A DNA stretch of 64,000 nt from positions 26,412,001 through 26,476,000 of the forward strand of contig NC_083562.1 in assembly GCF_019925205.1 (NCBI RefSeq), given 5' to 3'. Origin of the DNA: Metopolophium dirhodum. Lineage: Eukaryota; Arthropoda; Insecta; Hemiptera; Aphididae. Of the stretch, positions 1 to 9,829 are shown one piece after another. A program made the translations under genes and the position numbers. How positions within the stretch are numbered: position 1 is the first letter of the stretch; the number at the start of each line of letters is the position of its first letter. The notes beneath the pieces were generated by a model. It ran no database searches and was not told the origin of the DNA. It was given only the letters and a program-made list of their open reading frames with translations.

Positions 1-3000
1 TTAAAAGTGCCTATTAATGCATATTTTACTAAACTTTAGAGGACCATAGTTAATAAACTAGCGAACCAAAGTTGATGATTTGACTATCAAAATTTTAAAA
101 AAAAAAGCTTTACCGAAATCCATTAAAAAATATAGTAGTTAGGTACCATTTGAAAAAATAAAGTTAATTTTGCTATTGGTACACCTCCGTGTTTAAAAAT
201 TTTGAAATTGTTATAAAAAAATTGCCTGTTAAAAATAAAGAAACACTTCTTTTTTCGTTTTAGCGAAATCCTATGTCATCGATCCATAATCGTTAAAAAA
301 CCCCGCGTACAATGACATAAGATACACTCTGTACAGTATGTACTATATAGTAAATAAAATCTGAAATAATATTATAATTATATATTTATTGCATTTCAAC
401 TAAAGACTTTATTAGTTTTTATATATTTAACCATCTCCCCCGTACATAACAAATCACACCCTCCACACCGATCTCCGTCAAAAAACCGTCCAAGAAGAAG
501 CAAAATACTTCTATAAGCGTTTTCATGATCGTCTCATAATAACCCACACAAATCCTTTAATCCGTGAATTAGCATAAAACGAAATTCCTGGTAATCCTCA
601 TTGACGACTAAAAAGAAAATGGTGCAGATATCTCCTAAACAACAAAAAATTAATGAAAAAAAAAATGAACGGTTAAAAAAGTAGTTAGTCAAGTCAATAG
701 GAAGTGTCACTACTGGCTTCTTTCAACAATCCCATTCATGTTCACGTAATATTTTAGCCCATATTCTTATTGTGCTCCAAGGGTACCGATTGTATATTTC
801 ATTTAAAAATAAAAAATAAAAATAAATATTTAACTAAAATTAATTTTATGGATTCTTTGAAGGTAATAAATAATAATACATTGTTCTTGTTTCCTATATT
901 ATTTGATTATTATAAAACTATTTTTTAGTGAGCAATAATAATTATTTATACCTACAGTTTTAAATAAATTAAACAATTAGTTTGATAAATATGTTAATCA
1001 ATGTTGACGTTTTAAATATGATAAGTGATTACCTAATACTCAATAATCTTAAAAAAAAATTAATATTATGAATGAGCTAATGAGCATATAAAGATATAAA
1101 TAAAGATATTATGTAATTACTAATTAGGTATGCAATTAATTTAGCAAGCTAATTTTACATATCATGCACTAGTTGATTTTTATTTATTTATTTAAATTTG
1201 CTATATTATTAAATATTATTCATAGGTTCAGCACGTCCATTCTCTATTTTTACTACGTTAAACTATCCTCCTATTTCTCATAAATAATTAAAAAATGAAC
1301 ATATTTTGTATATCGCATGCAACAAATTTTGCTTATCACCCATGTATAGGTAGTTGGTCATAACTATTAAAAAAACGAAATTTACATATATTATATTGTT
1401 ACTTCAGACTATACTTATGAATTATGAGTTTTAACAATTGTGTATAATTATATAATTATGTTTAGGCGTAGGTCATAGGTATAAATGTATCATAAACAAA
1501 ACTATTCAGTATTTGAATCTATGGTTCAAAGTTAAATTTAAATTAATTTTACGCATTCTACCCACCCAACTTGGGGCGATGAACCTCCAAAATCTGTTAA
1601 CTATTATAATACACATATATTATATCAAGAATATTTTGGTGAAAAATTAATTTGAAAACTAATGGCCAAAGTTAATGTTTTTTTATAAAAAGCTTAGCTT
1701 CTTATTAGTCATTATATATCATTATCCATTTGTATTAATTGAATACACGTATGTAATAAAATATTTGCACCTAACTAGGTATTTTAGTGTTTTGTATATT
1801 ATTATGTTTTCTAGAAAATAAAAATAAACCAAGGACAAAATGATACGCAATTATTGAGTATTTAGTTTTAATATTTATTTATTGTTCGTTGTTTTTAAAA
1901 TTGGATTTGGCACACAATTGTTATGTAATATAGGTAATTTTAATCAGCTATGTCAATTGTCAATCAGTAGGTATTCGGGTGCATTTCTGAACTAAAACGA
2001 TGTTGTTTATTATAAATATCAACGTATTGACGTGTAAAATATTATAAAGATAGATATGGAAAACACATTTAAATGTGGGACAATGGCGTAACGATTCTTC
2101 CATACAGTACACAAGTATGCTGTATGCCTGTATAGCCTATCAGTGGTTAAAAATGTTTTGAAATTGTATAATTCATTTACACCATTTACTAGTAAACACG
2201 TATCTTTTAGTTTTCACAAATTACATAATGTTGAGTCTTCGTATTATAAATCGTGGGACTATAATATATTATTATTATGGTATGACACCTACGTAAAATC
2301 TTCAACAAAAATTTTTAAACAGATTATTACACATATTTTCGACGATATTGTTATTATTCCTATTTTTGCTAATGGTTTGCACAAAAATGCGATAACTATA
2401 ATATCTCCATGCCATAATGGTCGCTAATAAAATGGTTTAATCCAATTTTTATCGCACGAACGAAGTGCAACAGTTTTGACCGGCCGGATTATAATAAATA
2501 ATAATATGTATTTATATTAGTCTCGGTGTACACGTATCTATTGTTATTTTGGTGGAGATTCCCGCATTTACAAAACGAATGGATTTTTCGCAGTGTAGTT
2601 GGTGGGTCTATCCTCGTATTAATAATGAATAATAATATTAAGAGGAAGTAACATAGCAAATTGTACGCTCAGCAGAACACGTGTAACTACGGACGCTACG
2701 GTCGTTTAAAAATCATAGTGAATTGTCCTCTTATAAAATTTAAAGTAATATTATTATCAAGGCAATGTCACCGGATTTTTATAATATTTTTATTTTAAAG
2801 CAAGTTGTGAGTATTTTAAGATGTACAAAGCTGTCTGCACGTCTGCTGAGACCCGAGCGTACAATTTGCTATGTTACGCTATGTTACAAGTGTAACACGG
2901 AGACAACAAATGTCGGTGTAACATACTATATAATACGTATAGTAAATAATATTATATTCACGATTAAATATGACTGGAAAAAATACGCTGATATTATCAG

Positions 3001-3277
3001 AGTACGCAAAACGTAGGACGCCGAGACAAAACAGGTTTCCTTGATATTCGAGGGGCCGCGTAGTGCAGTGTAATACATTAATACCATAATATTTAATATT
3101 ATTAATTTTACTAAGAAAAAAATATATATATATTATTAGTCACGGCGGTGCATTACAGCAGTTATTCTTCAACAGCAAAACCGGACTGGGTAGGCTCACT
3201 TGTTATACGGCCCTTCAAATTTCTGTTAGAAGTTTCTACACGGTTTTACCGGGGACCTTCCGATCATTCGGACTTAC
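1..3277. other. AT-rich stretch without a recognised gene
   Basis: No coding exon, RNA gene or bounded transposon could be supported here. The two longest plus-strand reading frames (94 codons from 2143, 83 codons from 2765) are AT-rich and resemble no family I know. If the Methuselah-like receptor gene that starts at 4170 continues leftwards, part of this stretch is its intron, but no seven-transmembrane exon was seen. Confidence 0.5.
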
Positions 3278-3302
3278 CCGGCAGTAGGTAATCAACTTCG
3301 GT
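3278..3302 (-). other. Candidate 25-nt microexon downstream of the Methuselah-like exon
   Basis: On the minus strand a good acceptor (TTTTCCAG) is followed by 25 nt and then a strong donor (GG|GTAAGT). Read in phase 0, which the previous exon requires, it gives T-E-V-D-Y-L-L-P plus one base. It is about 560 nt downstream of the first receptor exon on the same strand. Splice-site quality is the only support; the residues cannot be placed in a family alignment. Confidence 0.22.
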
Positions 3303-3653
3303 CTGGAAAATTTAATATTTTCAAGTCACTTAGAAATAGAAAGTCGTCAATATTATATTATTATAACAGTCCGTAAGTTTATATAGCAGTACAACAGCAC
3401 TCTGAAGACTTCAGCGGACGGTCAGCGCGCATGTATTAGTCCTATCTGCGGCGGATAGTTGGACTACCAATTCGTTCGGCACCGATACGGATAATCCAAT
3501 TCGGTCAACATAATACGTTGTTTTAGGGGCTAACTATTTTATTTTTATTTTCCGAAGATGTACGCTATTATATAGAGCCGTCTATATTGGCTTCGGAATC
3601 GACAAACATGATATTATGGATTATGGAATCATTGCGGTTTCGCAACTTGGGAA

Positions 3654-3665
3654 GGTGACGTCACC
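3654..3665. promoter_or_regulatory. Perfect CRE palindrome (TGACGTCA core)
   Basis: GGTGACGTCACC is a 12-bp perfect palindrome around the full CREB/ATF consensus TGACGTCA at 3656-3663. It lies in the GC-richer block 3400-3740, about 200 bp inside the first intron of the Methuselah-like gene and about 500 bp from its start codon. A CREB/ATF-family role is inferred from the motif alone. Confidence 0.45.
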
Positions 3666-3861
3666 GTTGCGTTTACTGCTTAGGATATACCGAGAGGACG
3701 ACGACAGACGGTAACCATTTAAAATCAAATAACAAGTGCATCAACAACAACAAACGAAAAAATTGCGGATGGATCCATGTTATGTAGGCTTAAAAAATAA
3801 AGAATCTCATACGGTTGTCTCGCATAATAATCAAGACCTTAACCGGTTACTGCGTCCCTAC

Positions 3862-4170
3862 CTCAAACATGTCGCCGAGCGATGCGTTGAGTGCCGAACA
3901 TTTCCCTCCTTCTACGTACGCCCAGTTCTCCGGGCAGCACTTGCGTATGCACGCTCCCGTTTCGCACGTGCACAGGACGAAACCGCCGCCCTGGACCGGA
4001 CGGTACGCTGCCGGTGGATACGATTTCGTCGGTTCCCCGGCCCACAGTACGTCGTTCATCTGGTAAGCGTTTTCGGGCGCCGGACTGGAAACGTTCATCG
4101 GACACTGTTCGTTGGCAAAGGCCGCGGCCAGCAGCAGCAGAAGCAGCCACAAGAGCGGACGGCGGCCCAT
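3862..4170 (-). CDS. Methuselah-like G-protein-coupled receptor, first coding exon (signal peptide and ectodomain)
   Basis: This exon encodes 103 residues starting at the ATG at 4170-4168, which has a purine at -3 and G at +4. Residues 1-19 form a signal peptide (basic MGRR, then a leucine/alanine run). The rest is extracellular and cysteine-rich, with the hallmark C-x-C-x4-C-I-R-K-C-C-P followed by G-G-K-C, which is typical of the Methuselah ectodomain of family-B-like insect GPCRs. These receptors bind peptides at the cell surface and are linked in flies to stress resistance and lifespan. There are N-glycosylation motifs (NVS, NAS). The exon ends GAG|GTAGGG in phase 0; the ORF runs on only four codons into the intron, so the seven-transmembrane part must be in further exons to the left. 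Reading frames on the opposite strand and in other frames are shadows. The family call is firm; orthology within the expanded family cannot be settled. Confidence 0.82.
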
Positions 4171-4440
4171 CTCGCATGTGCCTCGGTGTGACTGGACGAT
4201 TAATAGTCACGGGAAGCAGTCGTCGTCGTCGGCAAACGACGAATAACACGACGGAATAATAACGTTTTGCCGCGCACACGTGTCGATCGGTCGTGACGCG
4301 CGCGATGCGACTGTTTGGTGTGCCTGTTGAGTGTTCGCTTGTTCGCTGTGCGGATTGCGGGCCGCGCCGAGGAAGGAAACCGTCGGCCGCGCGTATTTGC
4401 GCGATACTCGCCGTCGTTACGATAGCCACACAAAGAGCAA
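4171..4440 (-). promoter_or_regulatory. CpG-rich 5' UTR/promoter region of the Methuselah-like gene
   Basis: This GC- and CpG-rich block sits directly upstream of the receptor start codon, in strong contrast to AT-rich flanks. It holds a CGT/CGA trinucleotide stretch near 4218-4240 and an out-of-frame ATG just upstream of the real start in a weaker context. No TATA box or single start site can be fixed. It ends where the sequence reverts to AT-rich DNA near 4440. Confidence 0.4.
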
Positions 4441-4825
4441 TGCGATTATAATTGTAAATGTATAGTTGTAAATAATAATATTATATTCAAAAGAAATAAC
4501 GATGATTGCGTAATGTTTATAACATACAATGCCACTATATTCGATATTATCTACATTATTCGTTCATCGTAGAGGCCTCGTTCCGTACTGATGACTGTGA
4601 CATATCCGTAGCCTTTATTTAGTTTATTCCCTGTATGACAGACGACAGTGGCGTATTTAAGAGGGACGACGGGGGGCAATTGCCCCGGGGCACCAAATTC
4701 GGAGACCCTGAAAGCGGCGCCGTCTGTAGAGGTTAAATTATTTTCAAGTAAAATTATAACTTATTACAAAAAAAATATAATACATTTTTTTATTTTATTT
4801 GATTTGTTGAGAAATTATATTAGTG

Positions 4826-5267
4826 TTAAGGGGATTCGATACCGTGATTTTCTGTTTTTGTCTAACACGCGCGCGACATAGGATTTTTGACGGATTGTTT
4901 GCCAAACATATCAATTGATCTAATGAAGTGATGAGAATTCTGAAAACATATTTGAATTCGTCGTCAAGTCTACTTGAAATCGATTTTCCCACATTTTTGA
5001 TATTATCCCCCAAATTCCAAAAAACGTCATATTAAAAAAGAGTATTTAAACATTTTTGTATTTCAATTTTTAGAGAAGCTAAAATCAAAAAATCAAAATT
5101 GTGGGAAAATCGATTTCAAGTAGACTTGACGACGAATTCAAATCTGTTTTCAGAATTCTCATCACTTCATTAGATCAATTGATATGTTTGGCAAACAATC
5201 CGTCAAAAATCCTATGTCGCGCGTGTGTTAGACAAAAACAGAAAATCACGGTATGGAATCCCCTTAA
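4826..5267. repeat. Near-perfect long palindrome (168-bp arms, 106-bp spacer)
   Basis: The arms 4826-4993 and 5100-5267 are reverse complements over 168 bp without gaps and with about three mismatches by eye. The outer ends are TTAAGGGG and CCCCTTAA, so TTAA sits at both extremities. It carries no coding capacity beyond chance frames. It could be a long-TIR MITE of a TTAA-targeting (piggyBac-like) group or a local inverted duplication. Confidence 0.8.
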
Positions 5268-5377
5268 CTGAAAAGTGATAACCTGTATCTTTTCTCATTA
5301 TATCTTTTACATTTCTATACATATTTCTACATTTATATAAAAATAATGTATTTTATTATATTGTCATAATATAAAAA

Positions 5378-6874
5378 AAAATAAGGTGGATAAGTGGATG
5401 TCACTCTGCTGTACAGTAGGTTACAAGTGGGTTACTGTAATGGATGGTGTTAAATTTGAATTCAATGATATAATATCATTGTATAAGAAAAACGATTCTG
5501 AGCGAAAACGGTCAGTCAGCCTATGATATTACCAAGTATATTTGATGATATTATTGTGAATAAAGTAATTTATATATAACCATTATAACCTATTTACGTG
5601 GAGCCTTGTTTTAAATTTTCAATCCTTAGACATAAAATTTAAACATTTTATACATTTTTAACCACAAAATAATTAATAAATTATAAATTTGATAAATGTT
5701 GTCAAAATTTGAACATTAAATGCTTTAACAAAAAATTGTGCTTATGTATTTTTAATATTTTTTAACTACTATTAGAATGATATATCAGGAGCCTTATATT
5801 ACATTTTCACGCTTTTTTATCCAGCAAATAAAATTTTATTGATATTTATAGAAAAAAAAACTAAAAAAATCGAAAACTGACAACGTCCGTAAACAGCTCA
5901 AAAAGAGTCAAAATATTTTCAAAATTTTATCGTGTATAGAAAATGCTAATATAAACATTCCGTGAAATTTTCAAGTATCTACAGTCATTCGTTTTTTAAT
6001 TACAATAAAATAAGTAAATTGTTACATGAGAAATCGAGTGAATATCAAATGTTGTAAAAATATAAATTTCAGGCGCTCATAAAAATTTAATTTAAGTTTC
6101 TTGTAGACATTTTTTTTTTGATAAAGGTAGACAAACTTATGAGTTATCTTATATTACATTTTCAAATCTTAGATTTAAAAAGAAAAATTATTATGAATTC
6201 TCAACTCAAAATAGTTTGCTAATTTTCGTGATTTTTCTGTATTTTGTCAAAATTTGATAAATGTTGTCAAAATTTGAACTTTAAATGCTTATAAATAAAA
6301 ACTGTGCCTATGTATTTTTAATTTTTTTTATCTGCCTTTGAAACAATAACCTAGGAGCCTTCTATTAAATTTTCAAGCTTTTTTACTCAACAGATAAAAT
6401 TTTATTGATATTTATAGAAAAAAAAACTAAAAAAATTGAAAACTGACAATGTCCGTAAACAGCTCAAAAAGAGTCAAAATATTTTCAAAATTTTATGGTG
6501 TATAGAAAATGCAATTATAAACATTCAGTCAAAATTTCATGTCCCTACGGTCATTTGTTTTAAAGTTACACCAAAAACAAAAATCGATTTTCTCAAAAAC
6601 AGATTTTGCGTAAAAATTCCCGTTTTTCCTTAATTTTTCTTTTGTTTTTCACGTTGCTTTTGAAAACTACTGGGAATTTTTACTTTTGACCCCCCAAAGT
6701 ACCAACTAGATTCACTTTCCTATCAGAAATCTATTTACTATTGAAGAAAATCCAAGCACTTTTGCTGTCCTAAAAGGTGATGACAGACACAAAAATAAAA
6801 ATAAAAATAAAAAAAATAAAATAAAAAACACACATCATTGTAAAATCAATACATTCATCGCTTCGCTCAGAATC
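5378..6874 (+). repeat. Interspersed repeat family R, copy A (longest)
   Basis: The copy has subterminal inverted motifs GATTCTGAGCGAA (5494-5506) and TTCGCTCAGAATC (6862-6874). Sequence shared with other copies starts left of the first motif, near a GTGGGTTACTGTAATGG block. A segment of about 120 bp (TTTTATTGATATTTATAG onwards) occurs twice, near 5836 and near 6400. Other copies are at 28185-28265, 30870-31055, 35315-36020, 36030-36600, 40030-40470 and 52133-52460. No transposase was seen and the class is unknown. Confidence 0.7.
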
Positions 6875-7188
6875 TAAAAATGCTAGAATCTACAACTATA
6901 ATTTGTTTTATTTAATTATAAAGGTAGACTTTTTTATTAGGATTAAATGGAATACTAATCGTAAAATAAAAATGTTCTCTAAACTAGTGGAAGCATTAGT
7001 GCAATAAGTGGAAATATATAAATTTTGGGAGTATTACTTTTAACGGAGAGGAAATGTAAATTTTCTCATTAGAGGGGGCTTTAAAGTTTTTTGTAACAAT
7101 GAGTAAAAGGAAACTGTGAAAAAAAGTGGCGCCACATTTGTGTACCTAGGGCGCCAAAATTTATTATTATTACGCCTCTGCTGTATGG

Positions 7189-8172
7189 CTGTGTGCGACG
7201 GTACACCGCGACCGGCGCCACCAAGTCGTGACAACGTCGCGTTATCTCCTTCCCTCCCCCACTTATTATTCGGCGGGATTATGTTTTTGTGCAATAATAA
7301 TTACTAGGTAATATTATTCATAATACAGTGGACAGTGATGTAGAGTGTAGATACAATAAAGTCTTGTACAAGGGGGAGGGGATTTTATTGATATACGCAG
7401 AAATAAACATATGTTTATTGGAATTTAGGAGATCTCAACCACTACAATTTAGTACAACCTTCACACAATCATATTTTTAGTCGTATAATATTTTAAAACA
7501 ACTACATCAGAATAAAAATCATTGGCAAACATTACAACAGTAATATCCAAATGTCTGTTTTATTTAATAATTATAAGAAATGTTTCTGGTTTATTATTAA
7601 TGAAATTTTGATTTATGAATTATGGATGGTATATTATGGTAAAGCCAATAGGTCAGTTTCAAATATTAAAATTTCACTGAACTTTTGTTAAAAATGTTAT
7701 ATCAATATCTCATTATAGTGTTCACAGTAATATAAAATGTTAGTATATAATCTTCCATGTTGTAAACGAGACTGCCCTGGAGTGACTGATTCATAACAAC
7801 ATCTCGGATTGCCTACCAGGTGGCTGAGTTGCACTTACTGCAGCGAGTTACACCCAAAAAGAGTTGAACAATCATAATTTTTTTAAGAGTTTTCATTTTT
7901 TACGGGAAACAAAGAACAATCAGCTAGTATAATATATCATAATAATATAGTGATTATACAGTGATTATATAGTGTTATAAATTATAAATACCTTAGATGT
8001 AGAGTTTTAAATCTAAGTCTCCTGCGGCAAGTTAGAAAAGAAGTGGTATATAGACTATAGAGTGTTTTATATTTGTGAAAATTCAAATACATTTGAACAC
8101 ATGTGACTTTGATGTATAGGTACAGAGGTACCATTCATTCATTTTTATCAATGTACTATATCAACATTTTGG
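7189..8172. other. Gene-free stretch with Helitron-like 3' end
   Basis: No gene was seen. The segment 7855-7927 (GAGTTGAACAATCA, then a T-rich part, ending in CAGCTAG followed by T) matches the 3' end at 16829-16868. Ends of the form CTAG|T preceded by a small inverted repeat resemble Helitron termini, but no 5' TC end could be fixed. Confidence 0.35.
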
Positions 8173-8478
8173 TTTTCTTTGCCAAAGTTTTAATTCATTT
8201 TTAAATATTTCATTAACGGTTCTGTAAAATAAAACAATACTGTCTTGTACAATGTACATTGATACGATCTTCGTCATAACTGTTTTCCTTGAGTATAGAG
8301 AATGAATTCTTTACAACGTAATTTTCTTGCCAAAGTCTAAATTGTTTTTTTAAATATTTCATCAACAATTTTCAAAACAAAACAATAGGACGTACTGTCT
8401 TGTAACTTTTAAACATTGATACGATCTTCATCATAACCGTTTTCTTCGAGTATAGAAAAATGAAAGCCTTACAACGTT
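8173..8478. repeat. Diverged tandem duplication, two units of about 149 bp
   Basis: Unit 1 (8173-8321) and unit 2 (8322-8478) share TTTTCTTTGCCAAAG-like starts, TTAAATATTTCAT, ACTGTCTTGTA, CATTGATACGATCTTC and GAGTATAGA in the same order, with scattered substitutions and small indels. There is no reading frame. Confidence 0.7.
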
Positions 8479-9162
8479 TCTTGTTATAGGTCACTTCTCA
8501 ATCTGTTTCCAATCTATATATAGTAACGGAATAAATATCGATTCTCAGTGGTAATATATTTCCGTGTTATCAAATTAAATATTGGCTGCTACTTGAAACT
8601 ATAATGTAATACATTAGATAATGTATACCAATCTTCCTATAGCGTTTTATATTTTCAGCTGAACATCCGGCGCATAATCATAATTCATAAGTCATAACGT
8701 TGTAGTGAAATTGCGTTTTTCGATCAGTATCTTGGTTGGCCAATGGCCCACTGCAAGTTATATTATTATACTTTGTATATTATGAGGTTAAGATGGTGTG
8801 AAATGACCGTGTTCTATTAAATGGCGTATTCACGGGAATTGTGCTTTCACCTCCCCTGCGACACCTATTCCTCATTATAAATTTTTTAAATAGAGATCAA
8901 ACGATTGGTACATTTAATGTTGACGAATTCTGTATTCTTTAAATATTTTGTTTATTTAATTCGTACTAATGTCCGCAGTTATCTATATTAATTAATCTGT
9001 ATTATTAATTAGGCTACCATCTCGTACTCGCCATACTATTAATAAAAAAAACATTTATATTAATAAAAGGCAATGTTTATGTATGTGTGTGTGTAAGTGA
9101 TCCACAAGTCACAACCAAGTATATCGCACTTACGGTACTAAAATTTGGTACATAGGTAATCA

Positions 9163-9820
9163 CTAGAGCGCGGATTTATATGCATTTGCATATTTGTTCT
9201 GGTTGATTGTATGATATGCTAATTGAGCACAACATTTGTTTCGTGGGATAACGATTTAAAAAATGAATTATATCATATTTGACATTTACCCATTTTTTTC
9301 TATTTTTTTCTAAGGGCTTATTTTACAAATGTATTGCCTATTTCTTCTTTTAGTGCATATTTCAATGTTTTATTAGAAATTATTTTTCTTTCTTTTTTTT
9401 TTAACTAACCCGCGGCTTCTTGGGCCATTGGATGGTTTTTTCTGACACCGAGGTTCAAACCGGCGACAGTGCGCGTCGCAACCGACGCCTTAGGTATAAA
9501 CGGTTTTCCCAAAGATGACCTTAGATCAATAATCGGTGAAATAAAAAACGTATACCAAGATAAGAAAATATCGATAACGACCATTCACCATTGACATCAT
9601 TCCAGAAAAAAATGAAGAAAAATATTCATAGTAGTGTTTTATAATTTTAAATATATTGTTTTAATTAAATGTTCAAAAATAAAATTTTTTTGCTAATTTT
9701 TTATGCATAATTATTATTTTTCATGCATATTTCAACATTTTAATGCATACATTTATGCATATTCAAGATTTTTTAGCACTTATTTGGTTGGTTTTTATTG
9801 CATATAATTCCGCTCACACA
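9163..9820. mobile_element. Degraded hAT-like element with GAGCG...TATATGCA ends
   Basis: The left end AGAGCGCGGATTTATATGCA matches the reverse complement of the right end (TGTGAGCGGAATTATATGCA). The interior repeats GCATATTT/ATGCATA words and holds a tRNA-derived SINE at about 9385-9494. No transposase frame remains. A clear TSD could not be assigned. Confidence 0.45.
9385..9494 (-). mobile_element. tRNA-derived SINE, copy 1
   Basis: On the minus strand an A-box-like TAAGGCGTCGG (9492-9482) is followed by a good B box AGGTTCAAACC in plus orientation (9451-9461; minus GGTTTGAACCT), and the 3' end runs into an A-rich tail (plus-strand T run near 9393-9402). GC content is far above its surroundings. 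It is related to the SINE at 22209-22306. A functional tRNA is excluded because no acceptor stem closes. Confidence 0.55.
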
Positions 9821-9829
9821 AGGATTTAT

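Larger units (their letters stand above)
4639..7180. mobile_element. Nested hAT-like element with 8-bp target-site duplication
   Basis: The left end reads CAGACGACAGTGGCGTA and the right end, reverse-complemented, CAGAGGCGTA. Flanks are CTGTATGA (4631-4638) and CTGTATGG (7181-7188), 7 of 8 identical, as expected of a slightly aged hAT 8-bp TSD. No transposase reading frame remains, so it is non-autonomous. It contains the palindrome at 4826-5267 and a full copy of repeat family R at about 5378-6874. ORFs near 4648, 6436, 7040 and 7116 lie inside and are not genes. Confidence 0.65.

Noticed and set aside
2143..2427. 94-codon plus-strand ORF
   Set aside because: AT-rich codons, no domain, no splice or regulatory context; within chance for this composition.
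3736..4191. 151-codon plus-strand frame
   Set aside because: Antisense shadow of the Methuselah-like exon.
3863..4429. 188-codon minus-strand frame overlapping the receptor exon
   Set aside because: It is a different frame of the CpG-rich exon/promoter and begins in the 5' UTR; the receptor frame has the signal peptide and family motif.
6436..6633. 65-codon ORF
   Set aside because: Lies wholly in R-family copy A.
9451..9492. tRNA gene
   Set aside because: A- and B-box-like motifs are present, but no acceptor stem pairs and a retroposon tail follows.
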